A stretch of DNA of 64,000 bases from DASZRZ01 sp963732925. Its GTDB lineage: Bacteria; Acidobacteriota; Terriglobia; Terriglobales; Acidobacteriaceae. The stretch is from the NCBI GenBank assembly GCA_963732925.1, contig CAVTBJ010000012.1, positions 434,001-498,000 on the forward strand, read 5' to 3'. The notes beneath the pieces are model-generated. The model was not told the origin of the DNA, did no database searches, and worked only from the letters and a program-made list of their open reading frames with translations. A program made the position numbers and the translations under genes. Within the stretch, counting starts at the first letter, position 1, and each line of letters opens with the position of its first letter. Shown in pieces: positions 54,105 to 64,000 of this stretch.

Positions 54105-56546
54105 ATGAAGGAGAACACGGCTCCGATTCCTTTTTCTGGTTCCCACATTCACGAAAGCAAACAAGCTGAGGCCAAGCTGCAAGGGGAAGAGGGACTGCTG
54201 CAGGCGTTCTTTGAAGGCAGTCCAAGCCCGACTTTTGTGAAAGATCGGCAGAGTCGTTACCTTTACGCTAACAAGCAATTCAAGAAAGCTTTTCATATCT
54301 CCGGCGAAATTGAAGGCAAAACTGATGATGAGCTATTTTCGGGAGAAGAGGCTGCAGCCCTTCTGGCCGATGATCGGCAGGTGCTACAAACGGGCCTATC
54401 CGAGAAATTCGTAGACGCGGTTCTCTACGATGACGGACTCCACACCAGGATCGTCCAGAAGTTTCCGTTGTTTAACACGGAAGGCGAAATCTACGCCATC
54501 GGCGGCACTGTTACCGATATTACCGACCGTAAACCGGAAGGTTCTGCCCTCCGCTACAGCGAAGAGAATCGTCGCCTCGTGGTCGAAACGGCCCCTGATG
54601 CCGTGATCAGCATCGACGAGCGTGGTGCGATGCTGTTTGCCAACCCGGCCACTGAGAGAATCTTTGGGTATGATCCGACGGAGTTGATCGGGAAGCCGTT
54701 GACCGTCCTAATGCCGGAATTCCTGCGGAAATTGCACGAGAAAGGGTTCAGCCGCTATTTAGCCACTGGCCAGCGGCACATCAACTGGCAAGGCACTGAA
54801 CTGACCGCACTGCGCAAGAATGGCCAAGAATTCCCGGTGGAAATCTCGTTCGGAGAACTATCTAGAGATGGGCATAAGGTATTTACCGGCTTCATCCGCG
54901 ATATCAGCGAAAGAAAACAGGCAGAGGAAATGCGAGCAGCGCACGCCCGCCAGGTCGCTGTCCGCGCTGACGTGAGCATGGCTTTCGGTAAGGAAGGAAG
55001 TTTGAAGACGATCTTGGGTGAGTGCAGCGAAGCCATTGTGCGCCATCTTGATGCAGCATTTGCGAGGATTTGGACCCTGAGTGACGATGGGAAGACGTTG
55101 GAGCTGCAGGCCAGTGCGGGCATGTACACACATCTCGACGGACCTCACAGCCACATTCCGATGGGACAATTCAAAATTGGGATGATTGCGCAAGAACGAA
55201 AACCCCATCTGACCAATGATGTCCTCAATGATCCTCGAATCAGTGACAGAGCATGGGCGGAGAAAGAAGGGATGGCCAGCTTCGCTGGCTACCCACTGAG
55301 CGTCGGAGACCGCACCGATAGGCGTGCTGGCCATGTTCTCCCGAAAACCGGTCACGCCAGAAACAACAGAGACACTGGCGTCTGGTGCGGATTTGATCGC
55401 ACAGGGAATTGAACGAAAATATGCGGAGGACAAGCTGCGCGATAGTGAGCGCAGCCTACGCCAGTTAACCGAGACCATTCCGCAGATGCTGTGGAGTGCC
55501 GAGGCGGACGGCGCGGTTGATTATTGTAATCAGCGCGTGCTTGATTACACAGGGTTACCCGCGGAGCAGGTATATGGCGCTGGGTGGATGAAGTTCGTTC
55601 ATCAGGATGACATTGAGAAGATGGCCCAGGCGTGGACAGCCGCGGTTTCGACGGGTCAACCGTTTCAGCACGAATTCCGTTGCCGCCGGGCGGCGGACAA
55701 CGCATACCGTTGGTGTATTTCCAGCGCTCTACCATTGCCTGATCAGGATGGCGGTGTCATCAAATGGCTCGGAACTGTTGTTGATCTGCATGACTGGAAG
55801 CAAGCACAACAAGCCTTGCAGATGACGCAAGCGGAGCTCGCGCGGGTTTCCAGGCTGACCACCATGGGCGAACTGGCAGCATCCATCGCCCACGAAGTCA
55901 ATCAACCGCTTACCGCTGTCACCAATAACAGCAACGCGTGCCTGAGACTGCTCGCCGCTGAGTAATCTGAAACCTGAGGTCCTCCGCCGAGCTCTCGAAG
56001 AAATCGTGCCGATGGCACTCGAGCGAGCGCCGTTGTTGCTCGAATTCGCGGATTCATAAAGAAGGCACCTGCCCGAAAAAACAGGCTGGATATAAACGAC
56101 GTGATTCAAGAGGTGCTGGCTCTAGCTGACCGTGAGCTTTATGAGAATCGAGTTCGGCTCGAACGCCAATTGGCAAAGGCTCTGCCGCTGGTGTTGGCTG
56201 ATCGGGTTCAGATGCAACAGGTCCTGCTGAACCTGATCATGAATGGCATAGAGGCCATGAGCCGCGGTGACAGATCGACCTCGCTCACTCTGCGTGCAGT
56301 CCCGGATCGACGAATCTGGGGACATACTGGTTGCGGTACGCGACTCCGGCACTGGCCTTGGCTCGGAAGCAGATCGTGTCTTCACTCCCTTCTTCACAAC
56401 CAAAGCGAATGGCATGGGAATGGGTTTGTCGATCAGCCGCTCCCTCATTGAAAGTCATGGAGGACGGCTCTGGGCCATGCCCAACTCCCCCATGGTGCTG
56501 TGTTTTCCTTTACGCTGCCGGTCAGTCCGGCGGGAGTGCAGCATGA
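54105..56546 (+). CDS. Multi-PAS/GAF sensor histidine kinase 1 (frameshifted)
   Basis: A soluble sensor kinase. ATG 54105 follows GGGGGA. Domain order: PAS (FFEGSPSPTFVKDRQSRYLYA), second PAS (VVETAPDAVISIDERGAMLFA), GAF (ECSEAIVRHLDAAFARIWTL), then after a shift near 55320 a third PAS (ETIPQMLWSAEADGAVDYCN). HisKA follows with the phospho-His in ASIAHEVNQPLTAV, then N-box QQVLLNLIMNGIEAM and FTPFFTTKANGMGMGLSIS, reached through shifts near 55960 and 56265. No membrane helices. The end probably overlaps the next regulator's ATG (ATGA at 56543). It resembles FixL/TodS-type kinases; ligand unknown. Confidence 0.85.
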
Positions 56547-57174
56547 CTGCTGCTTCCGGTCGTTTTTGTCGTCGATGATGATCGCATCCGTCCGTTCTTC
56601 GCTCAAGTTCCTCTTAAGCACCGTGGGGCTGCAGGTTGAGAGCTTTGACTCAGCGGACGCCTTCTTGCATAGAAAAGCCGCCAGATGCGCCTAGTTGCCT
56701 TGTGCTGGACGTCAGGCTGCCCGGGATTGAGTGGCCTCGACTTTCAGCGCGAGCTGGCAGCGAGAAACATTCGTATTCCCATAATTTTTCTCACTGGCCA
56801 TGGCGACATTCCAATGAGTGTTCGCGCTATCAAAGCTGGGGCAGTTGAATTCCTCACCAAGCCATTCCGCGATCAGGATCTGCTGGATGCGGTTCGCATC
56901 GCACTGGAGCGAGATCGTGCCAGACGTGAACAGGAGAAAGAAATAACGGAACTCCAACAGCGCTTCGACTCTTTGACTTCTCGCGAGCAGCAGGTGATCT
57001 CCATGCTTGTCGTCGGGCATGCTCAATAAACAGATTGCGGCCGAGCTTGGCACTGCGGAAAGTACCGTGAAGGTCCAGCGTAGCCGGGCAATGGAGAAGA
57101 TGCACGCAGAGTCTCTCGTCGACCTGGTGAGAATGATCGAGAAGATCAAAGCCCCCTCGGAAAAAGCCTCGTAA
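56543..57174 (+). CDS. FixJ-type response regulator (receiver plus LuxR HTH) 1, frameshifted
   Basis: Receiver domain: VVFVVDDD, SSLKFLLSTVGLQVESFDSA, LVLDVRLPGLSGLDFQ (phospho-Asp), IIFLTGHGDIPMSVRAIKAG and FLTKPFRDQDLL with the switch Lys. A coiled linker precedes the LuxR HTH: LTSREQQVISMLVVGH, shift near 57020, then NKQIAAELGTAESTVKVQRS. Shifts also at about 56570 and 56690. It directly follows kinase 1, its likely partner. Confidence 0.83.
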
Positions 57175-57278
57175 GCGAAAGCTTACCCGCATCGTCCTTT
57201 TTAGGACCTAGATCCACCAACACCCAATAGATTCCTTCTCCCTCTGCGAATACCTTGAGACGCGGTGAGGGATTCAGA

Positions 57279-57662
57279 GTGACAGAGAATCTGATCTCGA
57301 TAGTCGACGACGATGAGTCAGTTCGCAGGACCACCACACTACTCATCGAGTCCTTCGGCTTTCGAGCGGCAGCTTTTGAATCTGCCGAGAGCTTTCCTGA
57401 CGTCCGGTCAGTTCACGATACCTCGTGTCTCATCGTTGACGTGCAGATGCCGGGCATGAATGGTCTACAGCTTCAAAGTCACCTGGCTGCCTCGGGCTGC
57501 GGCATTCCTATCATTTTCATCACCGCTTACGAGAGCCAAGATTCCCGTCAGCGAGCGATGCAAGCGGGCGCTGCCGCTTTCCTGGGCAAGCCTTTTAGTG
57601 ACGAGCAGCTTCTCCAAACCATTCGTTCAGCCTTACGGTTCTTCGGGCCCAACGAATGCTGA
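57279..57662 (+). CDS. Single-domain response regulator
   Basis: 127 residues from GTG 57279: ISIVDDDESVRRTTTLLIESF, CLIVDVQMPGMNGLQLQ (phospho-Asp), IIFITAYES and FLGKPFSDEQLL (Lys). No output domain. Intact. It lies between two FixJ-type regulators and may act as a phosphate sink or shuttle for the array. Confidence 0.88.
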   Translation: MTENLISIVDDDESVRRTTTLLIESFGFRAAAFESAESFPDVRSVHDTSCLIVDVQMPGMNGLQLQSHLAASGCGIPIIFITAYESQDSRQRAMQAGAAAFLGKPFSDEQLLQTIRSALRFFGPNEC

Positions 57663-57684
57663 GGGCCACATTGAGGAGTGAAAT

Positions 57685-58370
57685 ATGAGTTTAACGCGCG
57701 CACTTTGCCATGAATTGAGGGACAGACCTATGTCGGACGTGGGACCAATCGTCTTCGTGGTCGACGATGACATCTCGGTGCGCGAATCGCTGGAATTGTT
57801 GATCCGCTGCGAAGGCTGGCAGCCAGAGACTTTCTCTTCCGCGCACGAATTCCTTGCCCGTCCACGAGCTCTCGTTCCGAACTGTCTGGTGCTGGATTTT
57901 TCTCTTCCAGGACCTCAATGGTCTCGAACTCCAGAAGCGCATCGCCGTCGAACGAACTGGACATGCCCATCATCTTCATCACAGGCTACGGCGACGTGCC
58001 CATGACGGTCCAGGCCATGAAGGCGGGGGCTGTCGAATTCTTGACGAAGCCGTTCAATGACGATGCGCTGTTGACCGCCATCCGGGCAGCCCTCGAACGC
58101 AGCCGAGATTGCTCTGAGTCCTGAAGGCGGAGACGCGGGTACTCCGGGACCGTTACGCCTCGCTTTCCCGCGCGAGCGGCAGGTTATGGCGCTGGTGGTC
58201 TCCGGGCCTGCTGAATAAACAGGTCGGTGGGGAACTCGGTATCAGCGAAATCACGGTGAAGGCGCACCGCGGCAAGGTGATGCAGAAAGATGAAGGCCGA
58301 TTCTCTTGCCGACCTGGTGAGAATGGCCACGAATCTCCGGCCCGCACTAGCAGGGATGGCGGCGGCCTAA
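57685..58370 (+). CDS. FixJ-type response regulator (receiver plus LuxR HTH) 2, frameshifted
   Basis: Starts at ATG 57685 behind GAGGAG; an inner ATG at 57730 also has a GAGGGA. Receiver: PIVFVVDDDISVRESLELLI, CLVLDFSLPG, then after a shift near 57915 LNGLELQKRIAVE, MPIIFITGYGDVPMTVQAMK and FLTKPFNDDALL. After another shift near 58110 the LuxR HTH reads RERQVMALVVSG, LNKQVGGELGISEITVKAHR and MKADSLADLVRM. A paralog of regulator 1. Confidence 0.8.
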
Positions 58371-58477
58371 TGGCTGTATTCACGGTGGTAATAGACCCGT
58401 GCGTCCAAAGCTGAAGAGAGTGGTTAACTCTTAGAGCTTTAGAACCTCAAGATGACCGCACAGACCCAGGTGAGAGC

Positions 58478-60684
58478 ATGACCAACTATGTCGAATCCTA
58501 CGATGTTCCAGTTGAAAATCATTGTCCCGGTGCTTCTTTGGAATCGATTCTTTGCACGGAAGAGTTGTGCCGTCGCCCATCGCGTCCGCCGGATTACGAA
58601 AGAGAGAACTGCGCGCTCGTGAAACTGGTGAGCGCACTAGCCGATTCGCCGAGCACCATATTTCAGACACTGGTTGAAACGATCCTGGATGTTACGCAGT
58701 GTGACTCCGCCGGCATTAGCCTGCTGACGAGGGATGGCAAAACGCCGGACGTTGACGGCCAAAGGTTCTATTGGCCAGCGATCGCAGGCTTGTGGAAGCC
58801 CTACGTCGGCGGAGGCACGCCGCGCGATTTCGGGCCTTGCGGCGACGTGCTCGATCGCAATCGCTCCCTATTGTTCACGGCACTTCGAACGACGCTACAC
58901 CTATTTCCCGCCCGCTGATTAATGAGTGTCTGCTGGTCCCGTTTTACGTCGAGGGAAAAGCTGTCGGTACAATTTGGGCGACTTGCACACGACGACCGAC
59001 GCAAATTCGATGCAGAAGATGACCGGGTTATGGCCTCTCTGGGGAAATTTGCCTCTTCCGCATATCAAGCGTTGGCGCACATAGAGGACCTCAAAATCCA
59101 GGTGGCAGAACGCGAGAAGGCGGAGGCAGAAGTCCGTGAATTGGCAAGAGGGCTGGAAGCTAAGATCCGACGGCTGGTCGAAGCCAATGTTGTTGGGATC
59201 GTCATGTTTAATCTCGAAGGCGCGATTAGCGGCGCGAACGACGCATTTCTCCGAATGGTGCAATACGAGCCGCGAAGATCTTGCCACCGGTCGCGTGCGT
59301 TGGATGGACCTCACGCCCGCCGTATGGCGCGCTGGTGACGAACGGGCGATCACTGAGCTACAGACGACCGGCATCTTTCGACCATTCGAGAAAGAATACC
59401 TTCGGAAAGATGGCAGCCGCGTGCCCGTATTGCTCGGCGGCGCGCTCTTCGAAGGAAGTGGGAACGAAGGTGTGGCTTTCATCGTCGATTTGAGCGAACA
59501 AAAGCGGGCAGAGAGAGCTTTGCGACGCAGCGAGGCGTTCCTCGCGGAAGGCCAGCGTCTCGGTCAAATAGGCAGCTACTCCTGGCGCGTGGCAACTGAC
59601 GAAATCACGTGGTCAGATCAACTCTACCGGATCTACGAGCTTCAGATCGGCGTGCCCGTGACGCTGGAACTGATCCGTACTCGAGTCCATCCGGAAGACG
59701 TTACTTTGTACGAGAAAATGGTCGAACAAGTACGTGGCGGAGCAGGTGGCAGGGACTTTGAATGGCAGTACCGCTTGTTGATGCCTGACCACTCGATCAA
59801 GTACCTGCACGCGGTCGCTCGTGCGACCCGGGACGAGGATGGACAACTGGAATACATTGCGGCGATTCAAAATGTCACGGTGCGCAGGCTGGCGGAAGAG
59901 GCGCGTGACAAGGCTCGATCGGAGCTCGCACACGTGGCCAGAGTGATGAGCCTGGGAATATTGACAGCATCGATCGCTCATGAAATCAACCAGCCTCTTG
60001 CCGGCATCATCACCAACGCCAGCACCTGTCTGCGGATGCTGGCCGCTGATCCTCCAAATGTCGAGGGTGCGCGGGAAACCGTGCGGCGCACAATTCGCGA
60101 TGGCAAGCGTGCGACTGACGTGATCACCCGGTTGCGGGGGCTTTATAGCAAGAAGGATCCTTTGCCCGAATCAGTGAACTTGAATGAGGCCACGCGGGAG
60201 GTGATTGCGCTGACCATGAGTGCAACTTCAGAGAAACCAGGTAATTCTACGACAAGAACTTGCCGACGACCTCCCTCTGATTACAGGGGACCGTGTCCAG
60301 CTTCAACAGGTCATACTTGAATCTCTCAGGAATGCATCAGAGGCGATGAGTGCCGTCGACGATCGTCCGAGAGAATTGCTCATCAGAACCGAACGCGACG
60401 AAGACGATCGTGTGCGTTTGACGGTGAAGGATGCGGGAGTCGGATTTGCACCTCACGCTGCCGACAGACTCTTCGAATCGTTTTACACGACCAAAACTGA
60501 CGGTATGGGAATCGGACTCTCCGTCAGCCGGTCCATTATTGATGCTCATCAAGGACGTCTCTGGGCAGCGCCGAACGACGGGCCCGGATGTACGTTTTCG
60601 TTTGCTATCCCTTGTAGAGCTGAATGTTTGGCTGGCGCTGAAATTCCCGCAAACGGGAGTGATCTATCGACGGAGGCCGTATAG
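58478..60684 (+). CDS. GAF/PAS sensor histidine kinase 2 (frameshifted)
   Basis: ATG 58478 begins a GAF domain (LVETILDVTQCDSAGISLL, then across shifts near 58910-58980 NECLLVPFYVEGKAVGTIWA and FDAEDDRVMASLGKFAS). A coiled segment and a PAS domain (VEANVVGIVMFNLEGAISGA; shift near 59275) follow, then a PAS/PAC pair (GSYSWRVATDEITWSDQLYR). HisKA has ASIAHEINQPLAGI. After a shift near 60235 the ATPase domain shows QQVILESLRNASEAM and SFYTTKTDGMGIGLSVSRSI. Cytosolic, about 735 residues. Same class as kinase 1. Confidence 0.84.
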
Positions 60685-60768
60685 AGTGAGTCTCGCAGCC
60701 ACGGAGTAGGAAGCGGCGATACCAAAGTACAATGGACGGCTTTCACCAAATGGCGCACTGTTTCTGGC

Positions 60769-61164
60769 ATGAAGCTCCCTAACCGTGGGAGCGGAAATGA
60801 TCGTCCGCTTTTATCGGTGGTTGATAACGATGAGTCGGTGCGCGAATCGCTGCCTGATTTGCTCCGGGAATTTGGATTTGCAGCTCGAGCTTTTTCGTCA
60901 GCGGAAGAGCTTCTCTCATCCGATTCTCTCGATCAGACCAGCTGTCTGATCCTCGACATCGCTATGCCGGGCATGAGTGGACCGGAACTGTACCAGGAGC
61001 TAAAGCGCCGCGGATATCGGATCCCTGTCGTATTCATCACGGGTCAAACAGATGAGACGATTCGTGCTCGAGTACTCAAGCAGGGTGCAGCAGGGTTTCT
61101 GCTTAAACCATTCACTGATGGAGATCTGCTTTTGGTGATCAACAAGGCGCTGCAAGCGACTTGA
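60769..61164 (+). CDS. Single-domain response regulator
   Basis: 131 residues. LLSVVDNDESVRESLPDLL, CLILDIAMPGMSGPELYQ (phospho-Asp), VVFITGQTDE and FLLKPFTDGDLLLVI (Lys). No output domain. One of the usual pair of acidic pocket residues is Asn (DND), as also seen in some relatives. Lies 84 bases after kinase 2, its likely partner. Confidence 0.88.
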   Translation: MKLPNRGSGNDRPLLSVVDNDESVRESLPDLLREFGFAARAFSSAEELLSSDSLDQTSCLILDIAMPGMSGPELYQELKRRGYRIPVVFITGQTDETIRARVLKQGAAGFLLKPFTDGDLLLVINKALQAT

Positions 61165-61293
61165 TGGTGAATGTTCCCTTCGGGTGGGCGGGTGCAGCGG
61201 AGTAATTGCGCTTGTTGTAGCGCAGAAGTGGCGGATGAGTCTGTTCCTGGCGAAAGACTTACCTCATTCGGGTCGGCACAGGCTGCTCCGTGG

Positions 61294-62373
61294 CTACTGC
61301 GTGACGGCTCGCTTGGGCGCGGAAGGGGCAGGTGCTTCTGATCTGCGTGACGGCTGGACATCCGCAGTGGCAGCGCGGCCCCAGGCTGCGGGCGAATGGC
61401 CCACAAGCCTCTTGAACGCCCGGCTGAAGGCAGCTTCGGACTCATATCCAACCCGTTCGGCCACTTCCTGAACACTACATGCACGTTCGCGAAGCATCTC
61501 TCGGGCCAGGTGGATGCGCCATCCAGCTAGATAATGCATTGGCGATTCATTCAGTAGGTCGGTAAAGCGCTGAGCCAAGGCCGAGCGTGAGGTAGCAGCT
61601 TCGCGGGCCAACTCTTCGACGGTCCAGCGGCGCGCCGGTTCAGCATGCATTAGGCGCAGGGCCTTGCCCACGTGAGGGTCGCGCAGACCCGAGAGCCATC
61701 CCGTCTGGCTGGCCGGAAGCTGATGCATGTATGCGCGGAGGATCTCTAGGAACATCAGTTCCGTCAGGCGTCCGAGCATGGCGGCATTGCCGGGGCGCGG
61801 CGAAGATGCCTCATGGATGGTGTAACGGAGCGTGGTGTTAAGCCAGTCCCCGGATGGGCGCTGCAAGTCAGTGGCTTGCATTCCATCTGAACTGATCGCT
61901 TCGACCGAGGCGTAGTCATTGCGGCTTCGGACCAAAAGTATTGTCGGCAAAGCACCGATGAGCGGCTTGAAACGCTGATCGCAGGCGAGATAACCGCAAA
62001 TAAAACGGGAGACTTCGCCGCCACCACCATATTTGATCTGCAAGAGCTCGTCGCTTGGTCGGGAAGGCAGGATATTCCGTATCGGCATCGGATTAACGCC
62101 GGGCCTGCTCCGCATGGTGTGCGAATGGGCATGAGGGAAGATGATGGCGTCGCCGGTCGTGATGTGTACGGCCGCATGGCCCTGGCAATCGACCCAGCAT
62201 TCACCGTCAATGACCACATGGAACAACGCCATGCATTCGGCTTGCGGCAACACCACACACGCCAGCAATCCGGGGTTCGGGGAATCGAGCGCCCATGGAG
62301 AGGAAAAATGTGCAGTAAAAAACACTGAGCCCGAAAGGCGAATCACGCGCAGAACGTCAGAGAGAACATCCAT
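61294..62373 (-). CDS. AraC-family transcriptional regulator with cupin-type sensor domain
   Basis: 359 residues. N-terminal beta-rich sensor (Cupin_6 type): ALFHVVIDGECWVDCQGHAAV, GDAIIFPHAHSHTM, then a helical middle (LRAYMHQLPASQTGWLSGLRD). C-terminal AraC double HTH: RWTVEELAREAATSRSALAQRF, YLAGWRIHLAREML and VAERVGYESEAAFSRAFKRL. Intact. It is transcribed divergently from the selenium-binding-protein gene, so that gene is a plausible target. Confidence 0.92.
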   Translation of the reverse strand: MDVLSDVLRVIRLSGSVFFTAHFSSPWALDSPNPGLLACVVLPQAECMALFHVVIDGECWVDCQGHAAVHITTGDAIIFPHAHSHTMRSRPGVNPMPIRNILPSRPSDELLQIKYGGGGEVSRFICGYLACDQRFKPLIGALPTILLVRSRNDYASVEAISSDGMQATDLQRPSGDWLNTTLRYTIHEASSPRPGNAAMLGRLTELMFLEILRAYMHQLPASQTGWLSGLRDPHVGKALRLMHAEPARRWTVEELAREAATSRSALAQRFTDLLNESPMHYLAGWRIHLAREMLRERACSVQEVAERVGYESEAAFSRAFKRLVGHSPAAWGRAATADVQPSRRSEAPAPSAPKRAVTQ

Positions 62374-62591
62374 GGCACCCTTCCCGGTTCCGGCGACCTT
62401 CGATGCCGACTAGAGCCCGGGCAAAGAATCTCAGAGCCGTGGCATATCGTCAATCACATCTTGGCGTCCCAGTAAAAATACCTGGAGCCACAGATATAGA
62501 CGCGAAGTACAGCAGGCGCGAAACTCCCCAGGTCACAAACGCACTTGGGACGCGCAGTAGCGACAAATGCAAACTGAGTAGGAGCCATTCT

Positions 62592-64000
62592 ATGCCGTTG
62601 CTCAAGCCCGATCCGACATTTTATCCGTCTCCCAAAATGGCCATGCAGGCGCCTGCCGAGCGGCTGGTCTACGTGGCACTGATTAACCCGTCAAAACAAG
62701 GGCGGCCCGACGCTATCGGTGTCGTGGATGTGGACCCAGATTCATCCGCCTACGGACATTTGCTGGAACAGGTGGAGATGCCTCAGGCGGGCGACGAATT
62801 GCATCACTTCGGCTGGAACGCCTGCAGCTCGTGCCTGTGTCCTTACGCGCCGCATCCGCACATGGAGAGGCGATACTTGCTGGTGCCCGGGATCCATTCC
62901 TCGCGCATTCACGTCCTGGACACAAGGCCGAATCCGCGGCGGCCCAAGCTCGTCCACACTATCGAAGCGGATGCCCTCGCGAAGCGCGCCGGTTATGCTG
63001 CGCCGCATACCATTCATTGCGGCCCTGACGGAATCTATGTCAGCGCGCTGGGTGCTCCGGACGGCGCTGGGCCGGGCGGGGTGTTTATCATCGACCCCGA
63101 AACTTTTGACGTGATCGGCCAGTGGGAGCTCGATCGAGGTCCGCAACAACTCTCCTATGACATCTGGTGGCATCTGGGATACGACACCATGGTCACCAGC
63201 GCTTGGGGAACCCCCAATATGGTGAAAGATGGCGTGAATCCCGAACTCCTCCTCGGCGCCAAATACGGCCATTCGCTGCACATGTGGAATCTTCGCCAGC
63301 GTCGCCATGTGCAAGAGTTGGACCTGGGCGCGGAACATCAAATGACTTTGGAAGTGCGCCCGGCACACAACCCCACGCGCCCGTATGGTTTTGTCGGTGT
63401 GGTCATGTCGCTGAAGGACTTGTCGGCTTCCGTGTGGACCTGGTATCGCGAGGGCGGTGCAAACGGTAACGGCAAATGGGCGATCAAGAAGGTGATCGAA
63501 ATTCCGGCTGAGCCGGCAGATCCGGAAAAGCTCCCGGCGTTACTGAAGGGATTCAAGGCGGCAGCACCCCTGATTACCGATATTAATCTTTCGCTGGACG
63601 ACAAGTTCTTATATGTCTCGTGCTGGGGGACGGGCGAGTTCCTACAGTACGACGTGAGCGATCCACTACACCCTAAGAAGACTGCTTCTGTACGCTTGGG
63701 AGGCATGGTGAGCCGCACCGCTCATCCCACCAAGCCCCAGCAGCCGTTGAACGGCGGCCCGCAAATGGTCGAATTGAGCCGCGACGGTCGGCGCGTGTAC
63801 CTCACCAATTCTCTCTACACGCCGTGGGACGCGCAGTTCTACCCGGACGGAATTCGCAGCTGGCTAGTCAAACTAGACACTAATCCTACGGGCGGGATGG
63901 CCCTCGATCCCAATTTTTTCCTCGAATTCGAAGGCATGCGCAGCCACCAAGTGCGTCTGGAAGGCGGAGATGCATCGTCAGATTCCTACTGCTACGCCTG
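62592..64000 (+). CDS. Selenium-binding protein 1 / methanethiol oxidase family, 3' end outside window
   Basis: Open from ATG 62592 to the window's edge: 469 codons with no stop. Family members are about 460-470 residues, so only a few are missing. Motifs: HHFGWNACSSCLCPYAPHPH (the CSSC pair), RIHVLDTRPNPRRPKLVHTI, PHTIHCGPDGIYVSALG, GYDTMVTSAWGTPNMVKDG, GHSLHMWNL, INLSLDDKFLYVSCWGTGEF and GPQMVELSRDGRRVYLTNSL: a beta-propeller. Relatives oxidise methanethiol to hydrogen sulphide, formaldehyde and hydrogen peroxide, using copper. No export signal is seen. Confidence 0.93.
   Translation, partial: MPLLKPDPTFYPSPKMAMQAPAERLVYVALINPSKQGRPDAIGVVDVDPDSSAYGHLLEQVEMPQAGDELHHFGWNACSSCLCPYAPHPHMERRYLLVPGIHSSRIHVLDTRPNPRRPKLVHTIEADALAKRAGYAAPHTIHCGPDGIYVSALGAPDGAGPGGVFIIDPETFDVIGQWELDRGPQQLSYDIWWHLGYDTMVTSAWGTPNMVKDGVNPELLLGAKYGHSLHMWNLRQRRHVQELDLGAEHQMTLEVRPAHNPTRPYGFVGVVMSLKDLSASVWTWYREGGANGNGKWAIKKVIEIPAEPADPEKLPALLKGFKAAAPLITDINLSLDDKFLYVSCWGTGEFLQYDVSDPLHPKKTASVRLGGMVSRTAHPTKPQQPLNGGPQMVELSRDGRRVYLTNSLYTPWDAQFYPDGIRSWLVKLDTNPTGGMALDPNFFLEFEGMRSHQVRLEGGDASSDSYCYA

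Noticed and set aside
1..64000. CRISPR array, tRNA, rRNA or riboswitch
   Set aside because: No regularly spaced repeats and no cloverleaf, ribosomal or aptamer core was seen by eye; a covariance-model scan would be needed to exclude small RNAs.

Overview
The window looks like a chromosomal piece of a moderately GC-rich, saprophytic Gram-negative bacterium. The most likely source is a member of the Acidobacteriota (class Terriglobia), as an environmental or metagenome-assembled sequence. This is inferred from gene content: a secreted glycosidase set, pentose-acid catabolism, a glycine-zipper envelope protein, a MOSC-reductase-ferredoxin fusion and many PAS kinases. No rRNA or tRNA gene is present to settle it. 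About sixteen conserved genes, including enolase and phosphoglycerate mutase, are split by one-base indels while their protein sequence continues in another frame. I read these as sequence errors and annotate each as one gene spanning the breaks.

Layout. 0-6.4 kb: MazG, a GNAT acetyltransferase, an ABC exporter, a methyltransferase plus geranylgeranyl-reductase-like oxidoreductase pair, and on the other strand a glycine-zipper protein coupled to a peroxiredoxin. 7-10 kb: enolase and cofactor-independent phosphoglycerate mutase. 10-13.7 kb: a semialdehyde dehydrogenase, a beta-hydroxyacid dehydrogenase and an AraD1/GguC-type FAH protein, consistent with non-phosphorylative pentose catabolism. 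13.8-27.7 kb: a secreted GH2 beta-galactosidase flanked by two copies of a dispersed repeat, a GH144-like glucanase, a complete peptide ABC transporter (oppABCDF) and a GH29 fucosidase, which together form a polymer-scavenging region.

From about 28 kb the sequence looks less GC-rich and the genes become accessory in character. A receiver-plus-zinc-ribbon protein, two paralogous Crp/Fnr regulators and several tiny proteins (including Thivi_2564 and DUF3309 types) lead into a secreted phospholipase-C-like protein. A minus-strand block follows: P-type proton ATPase, ribosome hibernation factor, chalcone-isomerase-like protein and phosphoketolase. Next to it lie a 52-residue metallothionein missed by length-limited gene calling, a transketolase remnant, transaldolase, acetate kinase with a sugar-porter remnant in front, a Na+/H+ antiporter and glucose-6-phosphate isomerase. 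Together these suggest a fermentative, ATP-conserving and pH-homeostasis stress module (phosphoketolase to acetyl phosphate to acetate plus ATP).

48-54 kb holds an IS3-type transposase fragment, small unknown proteins, a MOSC-FNR-ferredoxin fusion and a flavin disulfide reductase. 54-61 kb is a dense signalling array: two multi-PAS/GAF histidine kinases interleaved with four FixJ-type response regulators. An AraC regulator and a nearly complete selenium-binding-protein-1/methanethiol-oxidase gene, running off the right edge, close the window.
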